From Crocosphaera watsonii WH 8501 (lineage in GTDB: Bacteria > Cyanobacteriota > Cyanobacteriia > Cyanobacteriales > Microcystaceae), in the NCBI RefSeq assembly GCF_000167195.1, contig NZ_AADV02000020.1, forward strand, positions 1 through 35,009: DNA of 35,009 bases, given 5' to 3'. The translations under genes and the position numbers were made by a program. Below are positions 1 to 10,394 of this stretch, piece by piece. How positions within the stretch are numbered: the first letter of the stretch is position 1; each line of letters begins with the position of its first letter. The notes beneath the pieces are model-generated. The model was not told where the DNA came from, ran no database searches, and was given only the letters and a program-made list of their open reading frames with translations.

Positions 1-1
1 G

Positions 2-703
2 AGAAGGATTTCTGGAATCCGAGAAGTAGGACCGTTCCGGCGAAATGTTTATCGGAAGAAGTCCATTCAACTGCCGAGAAAATGGTTTTCGAGCGACCAA
101 CAGGCAAGAGCGAAATCCAATGTGATGGTCGTAAATTATCGGTCAAGTAACTTCAATGCGAGAAAGATTAGAGCAGAACAATTGGATGTAGGTCGGGACT
201 TTATCCGAGGAGTAGATGTTAGTTGGGAGGAATTCTTTAAAACTAGCGACCGCCCAGAAGTAGAAAATTATGGTCGTCAAAATGCACTAGAATTTGAATG
301 GTTATCTGATAATAATTTGAGAACTCGTTCCTATCGACAAGCTATTACAAAACATCCTCAAACTGGAGAAATGGTATTTTTTAACCAGATTCAGTTACAT
401 CACATCTCATTTTTAGAGCCATCTATTCAAGAATCACTATTATCCTTATTCGGTGAAGAAAATCTACCGCGTAATGTTTATTATGGAGATGGTTCCCCCA
501 TAGAAAAGTCGGTTATTGACGAAATAACAGAAGTTTATCAAAGGTTAAAGGTGACTTTTTCTTGGAATAAAGGAGATATTTTAATGCTTGATAATATGTT
601 AACGGTTCATAGTCGAAATCCCTATATTGGCTATCGAAAAATCCTAGTAGCGATGGGGGAAATCAATAATAAGAATAATATAAAAGGAGGACATAATGTA
701 TAA
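2..703 (+). pseudogene. 5'-damaged Fe(II)/2-oxoglutarate (TauD/SyrP-like) hydroxylase, partial at window edge
   Basis: The frame is open from the window edge to the TAA at 701-703. From about nt 205 onward the protein matches the C-terminal half of the intact hydroxylase at 10395-11432, sharing ITKHP, LPRNVYYGDGS and the distal iron-ligand region (TVHSRNPY; His163 and Arg172 counting from a GTG at 122). The paralogue's N-terminal part, including the first iron ligands (HNE), is missing. In its place, nt 1 to about 205 encode an unrelated, GC-richer segment that I do not recognise. The GTG at 122 is therefore probably not a genuine start. Without the HxE pair the remnant should be inactive. 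It lies 161 nt upstream of NRPS-1, where an Asp beta-hydroxylase is expected. Alternatives are a rearranged allele or an assembly misjoin at the left edge. Confidence 0.75.
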
Positions 704-710
704 AAAATAA
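682..710 (+). promoter_or_regulatory. Strong Shine-Dalgarno followed by a four-codon ORF
   Basis: AAAAGGAGG (682-690) lies inside the last codons of the hydroxylase remnant. It is followed after five bases by ATG (696-698) opening only M-Y-K-K-stop (TAA 708-710). The other genes of this cluster lack such a strong ribosome-binding site. It may be a relic of a lost downstream gene or a translational spacer. Function is unknown. Confidence 0.4.
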
Positions 711-864
711 ATGCTTCATTTATGGGATTCTTCAGACTTATTGGGTACACACTATTTCTGGCTTATCCCTTAAAGCTTTCCTCTTTCTGCCACACAAGTA
801 TAAATAGGTTTCATATACTTTTCCAAACAACTTATTAACAACACAATCACACATTTAAAAAAAA

Positions 865-3800
865 ATGACAGAATTAACAACTAATGAAGGTTTTAGACTA
901 TCACCACAACAAAGACGTTTGTGGTCGTTACAAAAACAATCTTCTCCCTGTAAAGTTCAATGTACAATTCGACTAACAGGTGATATAAATCTCTCCTGTT
1001 TAAAGTCAGCAGTAGGCACGATCATTAAAAAACATGAAGTTTTAAGGACGAAATTTTATACTCAACCTGAACTAAAATGGCCTCTACAGGTGATTAGTGA
1101 TTCTGATTATTTTTCTTGGTTTGATATTGATTTAAGTAATAAAAAGACTGAAGAGCAAAAAGAATATATAGAAAAAATATTGCTAACGGAAAGACAAAGT
1201 AATACCGATGTTATTGTTAGTGCTTATTTATTCAATTTAGGTAAAGATGAATATTTACTGTTATTTAGTTTTCTAGGAATGAATGCTGATACAATCACTT
1301 TAAATAATTTAGTATCAGAAATTGGTCAAGATTATGTCGCTAATCTTTCTAAAAATGATTACGTGACTGAGGAGAATGATGTACTTCAATACCTGCAATT
1401 TTCTGAATGGCAAAACCAATTACTAGAAGATGAAGAAGAACCAGATAATCAAGCAGGTAAACAGTATTGGAGTGAGCAAAGTTCTGAACCCTTAAAAACT
1501 TTAGTCGCCCCTTATGAATATAAAAATGAGAAAAATAAATCTGAATTAGATTATAATTTTGTTAACAAGGAAATTCCTTCATCTATTGTTAACAGTCTTC
1601 TTCAAGTAGCTGATAAGCATGAAGCATCAATTGAGAGCATTTTATTAACAGCTTGGTCTTTACTAATACGAAGAATTACTAATCAAGAAGAGTTGATTAT
1701 TGGGACAGCTTTTCATGGAAGGGAATATGAAGAGGTAGAAAACTGTTTCGGGTTGTTGGCTAAATATTTACCTATTAATATTTCTCTACAATCTCAAGAT
1801 AAATTAACAGAGATTGTTGCTCAGGTACAAGAAGCGATCGCCAATAATATTGAGTGGCAAGATTACTTTAATTATTTTGAAAATTTAGAGGATACTAATT
1901 ATCCAGTGGGATTTGAATTTGCTGAACTACCGCATAAATATATTGTTGCTGATGTTAGTTTTGCAGTTGAACAATATTATGTTTGTTTAGAGTCATTTGA
2001 TATTAGTCTTAATTGTTATCAGGATCAAGATAAAATTTTGACTAACTTTTTATATAATTCTAATTATTATGAAAGGAAACAAGTAGAATACTTAGCAGAA
2101 CAGTTTTTAACATTATTAGAAAGTCTCATTAATAATTCTGAACAAACAATATCACAGTTTAAAATTATCAGTGATCGCCAGGAAGAACAGTTATTAGTTA
2201 AATTTAATCAAACGACTAAACAACATCATCAAGGAACCTTATGTCTTCATGAACGATTTACGCAGCAAGCAAAACAAACACCAGATAATGTTGCTGTTGT
2301 ATTCGAGGAGGAAAAATTAACGTATAGAGAACTCAATAATCAAGCAGAGAAATTAGCTGATTCCCTACAACAGTTAGGAGTGGAACCAAATGTATTAGTG
2401 GGAATTTTTCTAGATAGGTCTCATCTTTCCATTGTTGCCATTTTAGCAGTTTTCAAAGCAGGAGGGGCTTATTTACCATTAGATTCAAAAATGCCAGAAG
2501 AACGTTTGCATGGGATTTTAGAAGATGCTCAAGTACAAGTTTTATTAACAGAAGAAAAACTAGCTTCTCGTTTACCATCAGAGACAGCACAAGTATTATG
2601 TATAGATTCTCAACCCACCACTGTTGAGAAGTTCCAAAATAGCGATCAAAATCTTACGCCTAACGATCTAGCTTATGTTATTTACACCTCTGGTTCCACT
2701 GGTAAACCCAAAGGAGTTGCAGTAGAACATCGTCAACTATGTAACTATTTTAATAGTATTATTGAGCGACTAGACTTACCCGAAACAGCTAGTTTTGCCA
2801 CGCTTTCCACTTTCTCCGCTGATTTAGGCAACACAATTATCTTTTCTGCTTTGTGTACAGGGGGATGTTTACACATTATCGCTCAAGAAAGGATTACCAA
2901 TCCCATAACCTTAGCAGAGTATTTTCGTAACCATCCCATCGACTGTTTTAAAATCGTTCCGTCTCATTTGAACGCACTTTTAACAACAGTTAATGCTGAA
3001 GATATCTTACCCTCTAAATTACTGATTTTAGGGGGTGAATCTCTGAGTTGGTCTTTGGTCAAACAAATTCAGGAACTACAACCAAATTGTCGTATTTTGA
3101 ATCATTATGGACCAACAGAAACAACCATTGGTGTACTAACCTTTAAAGTCCCACAAGAAGAGCATCAATACGCAGCAACAGTGCCTATTGGTCGTCCCCT
3201 TGATAATACCCAGATATATTTACTTGATGAGTATTTACAACCGGTTCCCCTGTTAACACCTGGAGAAATTTATATTGGTGGGGCCAACCTGTCGCGAGGT
3301 TATTACAACCGTCCTGAACTAACCGAAGAACGCTTTATTATCAATCCTTTTGATCAATCAACTCGCTTGTATAAAACCGGTGATGTGGGACGATATCTGC
3401 CAGATGGTAGTATTGAATTTTTAGGAAGAAGCGATCGCCAAGTCAAGATTCGTGGTTTCCGTATAGAGTTAGGAGAAATCGAAGCTGTTCTATCTCAACA
3501 TCCATCTGTCAAACAAGCGGTAGTTACTGTACCAAAAGATGAAAAAGGTAATCAGCGATTAGTTGCTTATGTGGTGTTAGGTTCTCATAACACTGACCAC
3601 TTACAAGACTTTATGAGGATAAGACTACCTCAATATATGGTGCCTCATCGGTTTGTCACCCTCAAAACCATACCTGTTACTGCCAACGGAAAAATAGACT
3701 ATAAGGCATTACCAGCACCAAAAGAGGAAAATGATTATGTTGCGCCAAATACTCCCCAAGAAGAAACATTAGCAACAATTTGGGCTGAAATTCTCGGGTT

Positions 3801-5421
3801 AGAAAGAGTTAGTATTGATGATAACTTTTTCCAGCTAGGGGGTGATTCAATTATAAGTATTCAGGTCATCTCCAAAGCAAATCAGATGGGGTTGCAACTC
3901 ACTCCGCAACAGTTGTTTGAGTATCCAACAATTGCACAGTTGGCAGCAGTGGCCAAAACCAGGGAATCTATCAAAACTGAAACAGGTCCAGTAATTGGAG
4001 AAGCACCCCTGACCCCCATACAACATTGGTTTTTTGCTCAAGAATTGGCTGATTCCCACCACTGGAATCAATCAGTATTTCTAGAGATAAAGCAAGGTTT
4101 AGATTTTCAGGTATTGGAGAAAGTTGTCAAACAATTGCTTGAACATCATGATGTACTACGACAGCATTTTGAAGAAACAGAACAAGGTTGGCAACAAGTT
4201 AATGTTCCACCTGATGAGAGAGTACCAGTTTCAAGAATCGATTTATCAGGGGAATTAGCAACTAACCAAGAAGAGACAATAGCATCTATAGAAGCGGAGT
4301 TACAAGCTAGTCTTAATTTATCTAGTGGACCATTAATTAAAGTTGCTTATTTCGATCTAGGCCAAGACACTCCAGGGAAACTATTGATAATCATTCACCA
4401 TTTAGTGGTTGATGGTGTATCTTGGAGGGTTTTATTAGAAGATATGCAAACCGCTTATCAGCAACTTAGCCAAGGGGAAGAAGAAATTAATCTACCAATA
4501 AAAACCACATCCTTCAAACGATGGGCGGAAAAATTAAACGAATTTGCTGATTCTTCAGATGTGCTTAAGGAACTAGAATACTGGCAGAGTCAAACCCCAA
4601 ACCCCATTATTTCTTTACCCACGGATTTTTCCTTTTCCCAAGAGCAAACAGCTAATACATTAGCTTCTGCAAGAACCATATCAGTTTTACTAACTCCTCA
4701 AGAAACTCAAGACTTACTCCAAGAAGTTCCTAAAGCTTATAATACTCAAATTAATGATGTATTATTGACGGCATTAGTTCAGTCTTACTGTCAATGGACG
4801 AAAGGTAATTCACTTTACTTAACCTTGGAAGGCCATGGACGAGAAGACATATTTTCCGATGTCAACTTATCGCGCACAATAGGTTGGTTTACCACTCACT
4901 TTCCTGTTCTTCTCAGCTTAGAAAGTGCTTCATCTCCTGGAGATGCTCTTAAAACAATTAAAGAACAATTGCGGAGAATTCCTAAAAATGGCATGAACTA
5001 TGGCCTTTTAAAATACATTAACAAAAATAGTCCTTTTAAAAGCACACCTCAACCTGAATTAAAATTCAACTATTTGGGTCAGTTTAACCAGGTATTTCAA
5101 GAAACTTCTATTTTTCAACCGACTTCCAGAAAGACTAAGCTAGACCGTAGTCAGCGAGGGTCTCGTAGCTATTTACTAGAGATTGACGGTTTAGTAGGTA
5201 ATGGACAGTTCAAATTTAACTGGACTTATAGTCAGGATATTCATGACTCCAATACCATTGAAAGTTTCGCAGAGAACTTTACCCAAGCACTACGTAACAT
5301 AATTGCCCATTGCCAAGATCCAGAAGTAGGAGGTTATACTCCTTCAGACTTTCCAGAAGCAGAAGTAAGTCAAACAGAACTTGACCAACTACTTGCCAAA
5401 ATTGGTCAAATAGATGGGTAA
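865..5421 (+). CDS. NRPS-1: interface(C-like)-A(Asp)-T-E
   Basis: A 1518-residue NRPS acting in the cytoplasm. Domains: a condensation-superfamily domain (about 1-440), adenylation (about 460-950), carrier (phosphopantetheine Ser995 in GGDS) and epimerisation (about 1065-1500). The first domain lacks the HHxxxDG histidines: the site reads LGMNADT, residues 137-143, keeping only Asp142. This matches the non-condensing interface domains that recruit Asp beta-hydroxylases. Adenylation pocket residues aligned to GrsA give D-L-T-K-I-G-H-I-G plus the invariant Lys, one conservative change from the known Asp code. The E domain has His1178/His1179, Asp1183 and EGHGRE (Glu1322), so the residue should become D. 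Predicted role: load L-Asp, beta-hydroxylate it on the carrier, and epimerise it. An upstream condensation domain should lie left of the window. The start at 865 follows a poly-A stretch with no clear Shine-Dalgarno. Confidence 0.93.
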   Translation: MTELTTNEGFRLSPQQRRLWSLQKQSSPCKVQCTIRLTGDINLSCLKSAVGTIIKKHEVLRTKFYTQPELKWPLQVISDSDYFSWFDIDLSNKKTEEQKEYIEKILLTERQSNTDVIVSAYLFNLGKDEYLLLFSFLGMNADTITLNNLVSEIGQDYVANLSKNDYVTEENDVLQYLQFSEWQNQLLEDEEEPDNQAGKQYWSEQSSEPLKTLVAPYEYKNEKNKSELDYNFVNKEIPSSIVNSLLQVADKHEASIESILLTAWSLLIRRITNQEELIIGTAFHGREYEEVENCFGLLAKYLPINISLQSQDKLTEIVAQVQEAIANNIEWQDYFNYFENLEDTNYPVGFEFAELPHKYIVADVSFAVEQYYVCLESFDISLNCYQDQDKILTNFLYNSNYYERKQVEYLAEQFLTLLESLINNSEQTISQFKIISDRQEEQLLVKFNQTTKQHHQGTLCLHERFTQQAKQTPDNVAVVFEEEKLTYRELNNQAEKLADSLQQLGVEPNVLVGIFLDRSHLSIVAILAVFKAGGAYLPLDSKMPEERLHGILEDAQVQVLLTEEKLASRLPSETAQVLCIDSQPTTVEKFQNSDQNLTPNDLAYVIYTSGSTGKPKGVAVEHRQLCNYFNSIIERLDLPETASFATLSTFSADLGNTIIFSALCTGGCLHIIAQERITNPITLAEYFRNHPIDCFKIVPSHLNALLTTVNAEDILPSKLLILGGESLSWSLVKQIQELQPNCRILNHYGPTETTIGVLTFKVPQEEHQYAATVPIGRPLDNTQIYLLDEYLQPVPLLTPGEIYIGGANLSRGYYNRPELTEERFIINPFDQSTRLYKTGDVGRYLPDGSIEFLGRSDRQVKIRGFRIELGEIEAVLSQHPSVKQAVVTVPKDEKGNQRLVAYVVLGSHNTDHLQDFMRIRLPQYMVPHRFVTLKTIPVTANGKIDYKALPAPKEENDYVAPNTPQEETLATIWAEILGLERVSIDDNFFQLGGDSIISIQVISKANQMGLQLTPQQLFEYPTIAQLAAVAKTRESIKTETGPVIGEAPLTPIQHWFFAQELADSHHWNQSVFLEIKQGLDFQVLEKVVKQLLEHHDVLRQHFEETEQGWQQVNVPPDERVPVSRIDLSGELATNQEETIASIEAELQASLNLSSGPLIKVAYFDLGQDTPGKLLIIIHHLVVDGVSWRVLLEDMQTAYQQLSQGEEEINLPIKTTSFKRWAEKLNEFADSSDVLKELEYWQSQTPNPIISLPTDFSFSQEQTANTLASARTISVLLTPQETQDLLQEVPKAYNTQINDVLLTALVQSYCQWTKGNSLYLTLEGHGREDIFSDVNLSRTIGWFTTHFPVLLSLESASSPGDALKTIKEQLRRIPKNGMNYGLLKYINKNSPFKSTPQPELKFNYLGQFNQVFQETSIFQPTSRKTKLDRSQRGSRSYLLEIDGLVGNGQFKFNWTYSQDIHDSNTIESFAENFTQALRNIIAHCQDPEVGGYTPSDFPEAEVSQTELDQLLAKIGQIDG

Positions 5422-5435
5422 TAAATGTTGATATT

Positions 5436-5460
5436 CTCATTGCCTAATAAAGGCAGTGAG
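5436..5460 (+). other. Intergenic hairpin between NRPS-1 and NRPS-2
   Basis: CTCATTGCCT and AGGCAGTGAG form a 10-bp stem with one G-T pair around a 5-nt AATAA loop. No T-run follows, so it is more likely an mRNA-stabilising or processing hairpin than an intrinsic terminator. The 92-nt gap and shared strand suggest NRPS-1 and NRPS-2 are co-transcribed. Confidence 0.5.
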
Positions 5461-5513
5461 TCCTAACTCCTACAAACTTAATTTTAACCTTCCCTAACCT
5501 TGAGATTTCCCAG

Positions 5514-8500
5514 ATGAAAACAGACAACATCCAAGACATATACCAACTTTCGCCAGCACAGCAAGGATTACTTTTTCATACTCTTTATGCCCCTGAATCA
5601 ACTGCATATTGCGATCAGTATAGAATAGGCTTTAAAGGTGATTTTAATACTTCAAATTTTGAGAAAGCATGGCAAATAACAACCGAACGTCACGCCGCTT
5701 TTCGTACCTGTTTTTTCTGGGAAGAAGTCAAAGAACCAGTGCAAGTAGTGTATCGAAAAGTGACACTAGAAATAGAGAATATTGACTGGAGAGACATTGA
5801 TGCAGAAACGCAAGAAGAGAAATTAGATATATTTTTAAAAGCTGATCAACGTCGCAGTTATGAACTTTCAAAACCGCCTTTAATGCGTCTAGTGTTAATT
5901 CAAACAGATGAAGATGGTTATCAATTTATTTGGAGTAACCATCATATTCTCTTTGATGGTTGGTCGCGATTTATATTGTTTAAAGAAGTTTTAGAAATAT
6001 ACCAAGCATTAAATAATGGGAACCCAATAAAACTCCAAACCCCTTTCCCTTACCGAAAATATATTGCTTGGTTGCGAGAGCAAAATTTATCTGAAGCAGA
6101 AGCTTTCTGGCGACAGGAACTTCAAGGCGTAACTGCATCCACACCCTTAGTGGTAGATAAATTAACCAGTAGTACATCCGAGACGGAAGAATATATCGAG
6201 GAGGATGTTGTCTTATCCCTAGAAAACACAGAGAAACTTAAGGCTCTGGCACAACAAAATCAATTAACCATCAATACTCTGATCCAAGGGGTTTGGGCTT
6301 TATTGTTGAACCGTTATAGTGGGGACGATAATGTTATTTTTGGGGCAACTACTTCTGGTCGTCCCATCAACTTACCAGGGGTAGAATCAGCCGTTGGTTT
6401 ATTTATTAATAGTTTGCCAGTACGGGCAAAGGTTAATCAAGACGATTTACTTATACCCTGGTTGAAAACACTTCAAACCGAACAAGCAAAGGCTCGTCAA
6501 TATGAGTGGTGTCCGATGGTACAAATTCAAGGATGGAGTGAAATACCAAAAGGAATACCATTATTTAATAGTTTGGTTATTTTTGAAAATTACCCCGTAG
6601 ATACCGCGTTGAGTCAAAGAAACGAAAACTTACAAATTGCTGATTTTAAAGTTATTAATCGAACAAATTATCCTTTAACTATTCTCGTTAGCTGTAAGAA
6701 ACAGTTATCCTTCAAAGTTATCTATGATCTAAGCTCTTTTGCTCCTGCTAATATTAAGCGGATGTTGGGACATTTGCAGACATTATTATCAGCAATGCTT
6801 GCTAACCCACAACAATGTTTGTCAGATTTACCTTTACTAACAGAAACTGAGCGACATCAATTACTTTATGAGTGGAATAATACAAAAGTTGAGTATTCCC
6901 AAGATCAATGTATCCATCAATTATTTGAAGCTCAGGCAGAAAAAACACCCCATGCAGTAGCAGTAGAGTTTGAAGACCAAAAATTAACTTATCAGCAACT
7001 CAATACAAAAGCTAATCAACTCGCCCATTATTTGCGTTCTTTAGGAGTCAAACCAGAGATATTAGTCGGAATTTGTGTGGAACGCTCTTTAGAGATGGTG
7101 ATTGGACTCTTAGCCATCCTCAAAGCAGGAGGAGCTTATGTTCCTATCGAGCCAACTTACCCAACTGAGCGTATTCAGTATTTGCTCGAAGATTCCAAGG
7201 TTGCGATTTTATTGACTCAAAACCATTTAACAACAACCTTACCTGAGTATCAAGGGCGTATTATTTGTTTAGATACAAAGTCTGAACTGATGTCAAATGG
7301 GGGTAAACAGAACCTTGTTAGTGAATTATCAATCGATAATTTAATCTACATCATTTATACTTCAGGCTCCACAGGAAAACCAAAGGGAACCATGAACACT
7401 CATCAAGGAGTTGTTAATCGTTTACTTTGGATGCAGGATACTTATCAATTAACTACAAGAGATCGAGTCTTGCAAAAAACCCCCTTTAGTTTTGATGTAT
7501 CTGCTTGGGAGTTCTGGTGGCCATTGATGACGGGAGCTTGTTTAGTTGTTGCTCAACCAGAAGGACATAAAGACCCCACCTATCTTATTAAGCTGATCAA
7601 AGAACAACAAATAACAATCCTTCATTTCGTTCCTTCAATGTTGCAAATTTTTCTTGAAGAAGCTGATGAGGAATCATGTAGTAGTTTGAGAGAAGTATTT
7701 TCTAGCGGAGAAGCACTGACAGTTGCATTGGAAGAAAAGTTCTTTAGCCGTCTGAAAGCAGAATTACACAATCTTTATGGACCAACAGAAGCAGCTATTG
7801 ATGTCACCTTCTGGCAGTGCCAAGCCAATAGTCAACGCTCAAGTGTACCCATTGGTCGTCCTATAGCTAATACTCAGACATACATTTTAGATGTTAATTT
7901 GCAGCCTGTTCCAGTGGGTGTACCAGGAGAATTGTATTTAGGAGGTGTACAATTAGCACGGGGTTATCTTAATCGTCCAGAATTAACGGCAGAAAGATTT
8001 ATTGAGAATCCATTTAGGGAAAACTTTGGCTATTCGCGTTTATACAAGACAGGAGATTTAGTTTGTTATCTACCCGATGGCAATATTGAGTATTTAGGAA
8101 GATTAGATAACCAAGTTAAAATACGAGGTCTGCGTATTGAATTAGGAGAAATTGAAGCACAAATCGCTCAATACGAAACAGTTAAAGAAGCCGTAGTGAT
8201 AGCCAGAGAGGAGATAGCAGGGGATAAAAGATTAGTCGCTTATCTTGTTCCTCAAGAAGAGTCAACAGTTAACTCCAGTAAGTTGAGGAAATTTTTAAGA
8301 GAAAAACTGCCTAACTATATGATTCCCAGTGCTTTTGTAACATTAGAAGAATTACCTCTAACACCCAATGGCAAGATTGATCGTAAAGCCTTACCTGATG
8401 ATATTGGAACACAAATATCATCAGATGAGATAGTGCTTCCCTCAACACCTATTGAGAACTTATTAGCAGGTATTTGGGCTGAAATATTGGGGATAGAAAC

Positions 8501-10133
8501 AGTAGGGATTAATAATAACTTCTTTGAATTAGGAGGACATTCCTTAATTGCTACTCGTGTAATTTCTCAAATTCGACAAGTATTTAAAGTAGATATTCCT
8601 ATTCGTTATTTATTTGAAAAACCCACTATTACCCAATTAGCAGAAGAAATTGAGAAAGCAATTAAGTTAGATACCCCTATCGAAGTAACCAGTATTAAAC
8701 GAGTATCTCGTGAACAAGAATTACCCCTATCCTATGCCCAACAGAGACTATGGTTTCTTACTCAATTAGACCCTGATAGTCCTGCGTATAATCTTCATTT
8801 TTGTCTTCGTCTCTCAGGTCCACTTAACATAGACGCACTGTCAGCAAGCATTAATGAAATTGTGAAACGACATGAAGTATTACGGACGAATTTTACTGCT
8901 GTTGAGGGTCAACCCTTTCAAGTCATAAATCCTGAGTCTAATCTCCCCATTCCAATGATCGATTTAAGGGATTTTACTCCATTGGAACAGGAAAAGGAGA
9001 TATATCACTTAGCTAAAAAAGATGTATCACAACCGTTTGATTTAGAGAACTCTCCTTTATTACGAGTAACTTTGCTGAAATTAAATACAGAAGATCATGT
9101 CATATTGCTAACAATGCACCATATCATATCAGATGCTTGGTCTATGGGAGTATTTGTTGAGGAAATAGCCCAATTGTATCCATCATTTTCCGCAGGAAAA
9201 ACCCCCACACTTGCAGAATTGCCGATCCAGTATGCAGATTTTGCTGTTTGGCAACGCCAATGGTTACAGGGAGAAGTTTTACAAACCCAGCTTGATTACT
9301 GGAAGCAACAATTAGGAGATACCTATACTCCGTTAACATTTCCTCAGTCATCTTCTGGTTCAAAGGTTAAAACAAATAAGGGGGCAAAACAATCCTTTAT
9401 GTTGTCAAAAGACCTAACCGAAGCTATCAATTTATTGTGTCGTCAAGAAGGGGTAACCTTATATATGACCCTGCTGAGTGTCTTCCAAGTGTTACTCCAT
9501 TATTTTACAGGTGCCGAGGACATTCGTGTTGGTTCACCAATCGCTAATCGTAATCGAGTTGAAATTGAAAAATTGATTGGATTTTTTATTAATACTTTGG
9601 TTTTACGTATTGACTTATCTGGGAATCCTAGTTTTCGAGAACTATTAGTACGAGCGCGCAAAGTTACCTTAGACGCTTATGCTAATCAAGATGTCCCTTT
9701 TGAAAAATTAGTAGAGGAACTACAACCAGAAAGAAATCTCCATGATAATCCCCTATATCATGCCTGGTTCGTTCTCCAAAATACACCAACACCGAAGGTA
9801 GAGTTATCTGATTTAACCCTCACATCCTTTGACATTGAAAAGGATGCGGTGCGACACGATCTACTTTTGGGAATGTCGGAAACTTCAGAAGGGCTTGGTG
9901 GCGAATTTAAGTATAAAACTGACTTGTTTCCTGAGGCGACTATTGCTCAATTCATTGAACATTTAAAAGTAGTTTTACAACAGATTGTAGAGCAACCAAA
10001 TACTACTATTCAGGAAATTTCTACCATGCTAGTTAAAAAAGATGAACAACAACAACAAATACAAAAACAAAAACTTCAAGCAAAAGAAATTGACAAATTA
10101 AAAACAATCAGGAGAAGAACTATTCGGAGCTAA
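5514..10133 (+). CDS. NRPS-2: C-A(Ser)-T-C
   Basis: A 1539-residue NRPS. The first C domain has an intact HHILFDG (His143-Gly149) and follows an E-domain protein, so it probably accepts a D-configured donor. The adenylation domain (about 465-955) has pocket residues D-V-W-H-F-S-L-I-D plus Lys, a classical Ser code. The carrier serine is Ser1010 (FFELGGHSL). A second full C domain (from about 1069) carries HHIISDA (His1202-Ala1208), with Ala replacing the usual Gly. No adenylation domain follows it: the protein ends in a Gln-rich coiled segment and a basic tail, KLKTIRRRTIRS. The terminal C domain therefore most likely serves in trans the Asp module of NRPS-3, whose own C-like domain lacks the catalytic histidines. 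Predicted role: add L-Ser to the D-beta-hydroxy-Asp intermediate and join the chain to the second beta-hydroxy-Asp. Confidence 0.93.
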   Translation: MKTDNIQDIYQLSPAQQGLLFHTLYAPESTAYCDQYRIGFKGDFNTSNFEKAWQITTERHAAFRTCFFWEEVKEPVQVVYRKVTLEIENIDWRDIDAETQEEKLDIFLKADQRRSYELSKPPLMRLVLIQTDEDGYQFIWSNHHILFDGWSRFILFKEVLEIYQALNNGNPIKLQTPFPYRKYIAWLREQNLSEAEAFWRQELQGVTASTPLVVDKLTSSTSETEEYIEEDVVLSLENTEKLKALAQQNQLTINTLIQGVWALLLNRYSGDDNVIFGATTSGRPINLPGVESAVGLFINSLPVRAKVNQDDLLIPWLKTLQTEQAKARQYEWCPMVQIQGWSEIPKGIPLFNSLVIFENYPVDTALSQRNENLQIADFKVINRTNYPLTILVSCKKQLSFKVIYDLSSFAPANIKRMLGHLQTLLSAMLANPQQCLSDLPLLTETERHQLLYEWNNTKVEYSQDQCIHQLFEAQAEKTPHAVAVEFEDQKLTYQQLNTKANQLAHYLRSLGVKPEILVGICVERSLEMVIGLLAILKAGGAYVPIEPTYPTERIQYLLEDSKVAILLTQNHLTTTLPEYQGRIICLDTKSELMSNGGKQNLVSELSIDNLIYIIYTSGSTGKPKGTMNTHQGVVNRLLWMQDTYQLTTRDRVLQKTPFSFDVSAWEFWWPLMTGACLVVAQPEGHKDPTYLIKLIKEQQITILHFVPSMLQIFLEEADEESCSSLREVFSSGEALTVALEEKFFSRLKAELHNLYGPTEAAIDVTFWQCQANSQRSSVPIGRPIANTQTYILDVNLQPVPVGVPGELYLGGVQLARGYLNRPELTAERFIENPFRENFGYSRLYKTGDLVCYLPDGNIEYLGRLDNQVKIRGLRIELGEIEAQIAQYETVKEAVVIAREEIAGDKRLVAYLVPQEESTVNSSKLRKFLREKLPNYMIPSAFVTLEELPLTPNGKIDRKALPDDIGTQISSDEIVLPSTPIENLLAGIWAEILGIETVGINNNFFELGGHSLIATRVISQIRQVFKVDIPIRYLFEKPTITQLAEEIEKAIKLDTPIEVTSIKRVSREQELPLSYAQQRLWFLTQLDPDSPAYNLHFCLRLSGPLNIDALSASINEIVKRHEVLRTNFTAVEGQPFQVINPESNLPIPMIDLRDFTPLEQEKEIYHLAKKDVSQPFDLENSPLLRVTLLKLNTEDHVILLTMHHIISDAWSMGVFVEEIAQLYPSFSAGKTPTLAELPIQYADFAVWQRQWLQGEVLQTQLDYWKQQLGDTYTPLTFPQSSSGSKVKTNKGAKQSFMLSKDLTEAINLLCRQEGVTLYMTLLSVFQVLLHYFTGAEDIRVGSPIANRNRVEIEKLIGFFINTLVLRIDLSGNPSFRELLVRARKVTLDAYANQDVPFEKLVEELQPERNLHDNPLYHAWFVLQNTPTPKVELSDLTLTSFDIEKDAVRHDLLLGMSETSEGLGGEFKYKTDLFPEATIAQFIEHLKVVLQQIVEQPNTTIQEISTMLVKKDEQQQQIQKQKLQAKEIDKLKTIRRRTIRS

Positions 10134-10220
10134 ATCAACTTCAAATCTGAGTTTGGTATTGAGATTTAATCTTTTTTTAATACAATCAGAGTTTTAAAAT
10201 ACCAAAACCCTTACCCCATA

Positions 10221-10347
10221 AGTAGTCGGACATAAATAAACAGCACTGTATTAAGAAATATTAATCAGTCTAAAAACCTTATCTTTTACCTGTTCGCCGT
10301 TCCCTGTTCCCTTGCCTGACAATTAACTTTAAATATGTCTGACTACT
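10221..10347. mobile_element. MITE-like element inside the NRPS cluster
   Basis: The ends AGTAGTCGGACATA and TATGTCTGACTACT are near-perfect inverted repeats, each flanked by TA, about 127 bp in all. This fits a non-autonomous element with TA target duplication (IS630/mariner-like style). There is no coding capacity. It fills the gap between NRPS-2 and the hydroxylase. Confidence 0.65.
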
Positions 10348-10394
10348 TATCTAACAAAACTAAACAATGAAACCACTATTGAGAAAATTTAACA

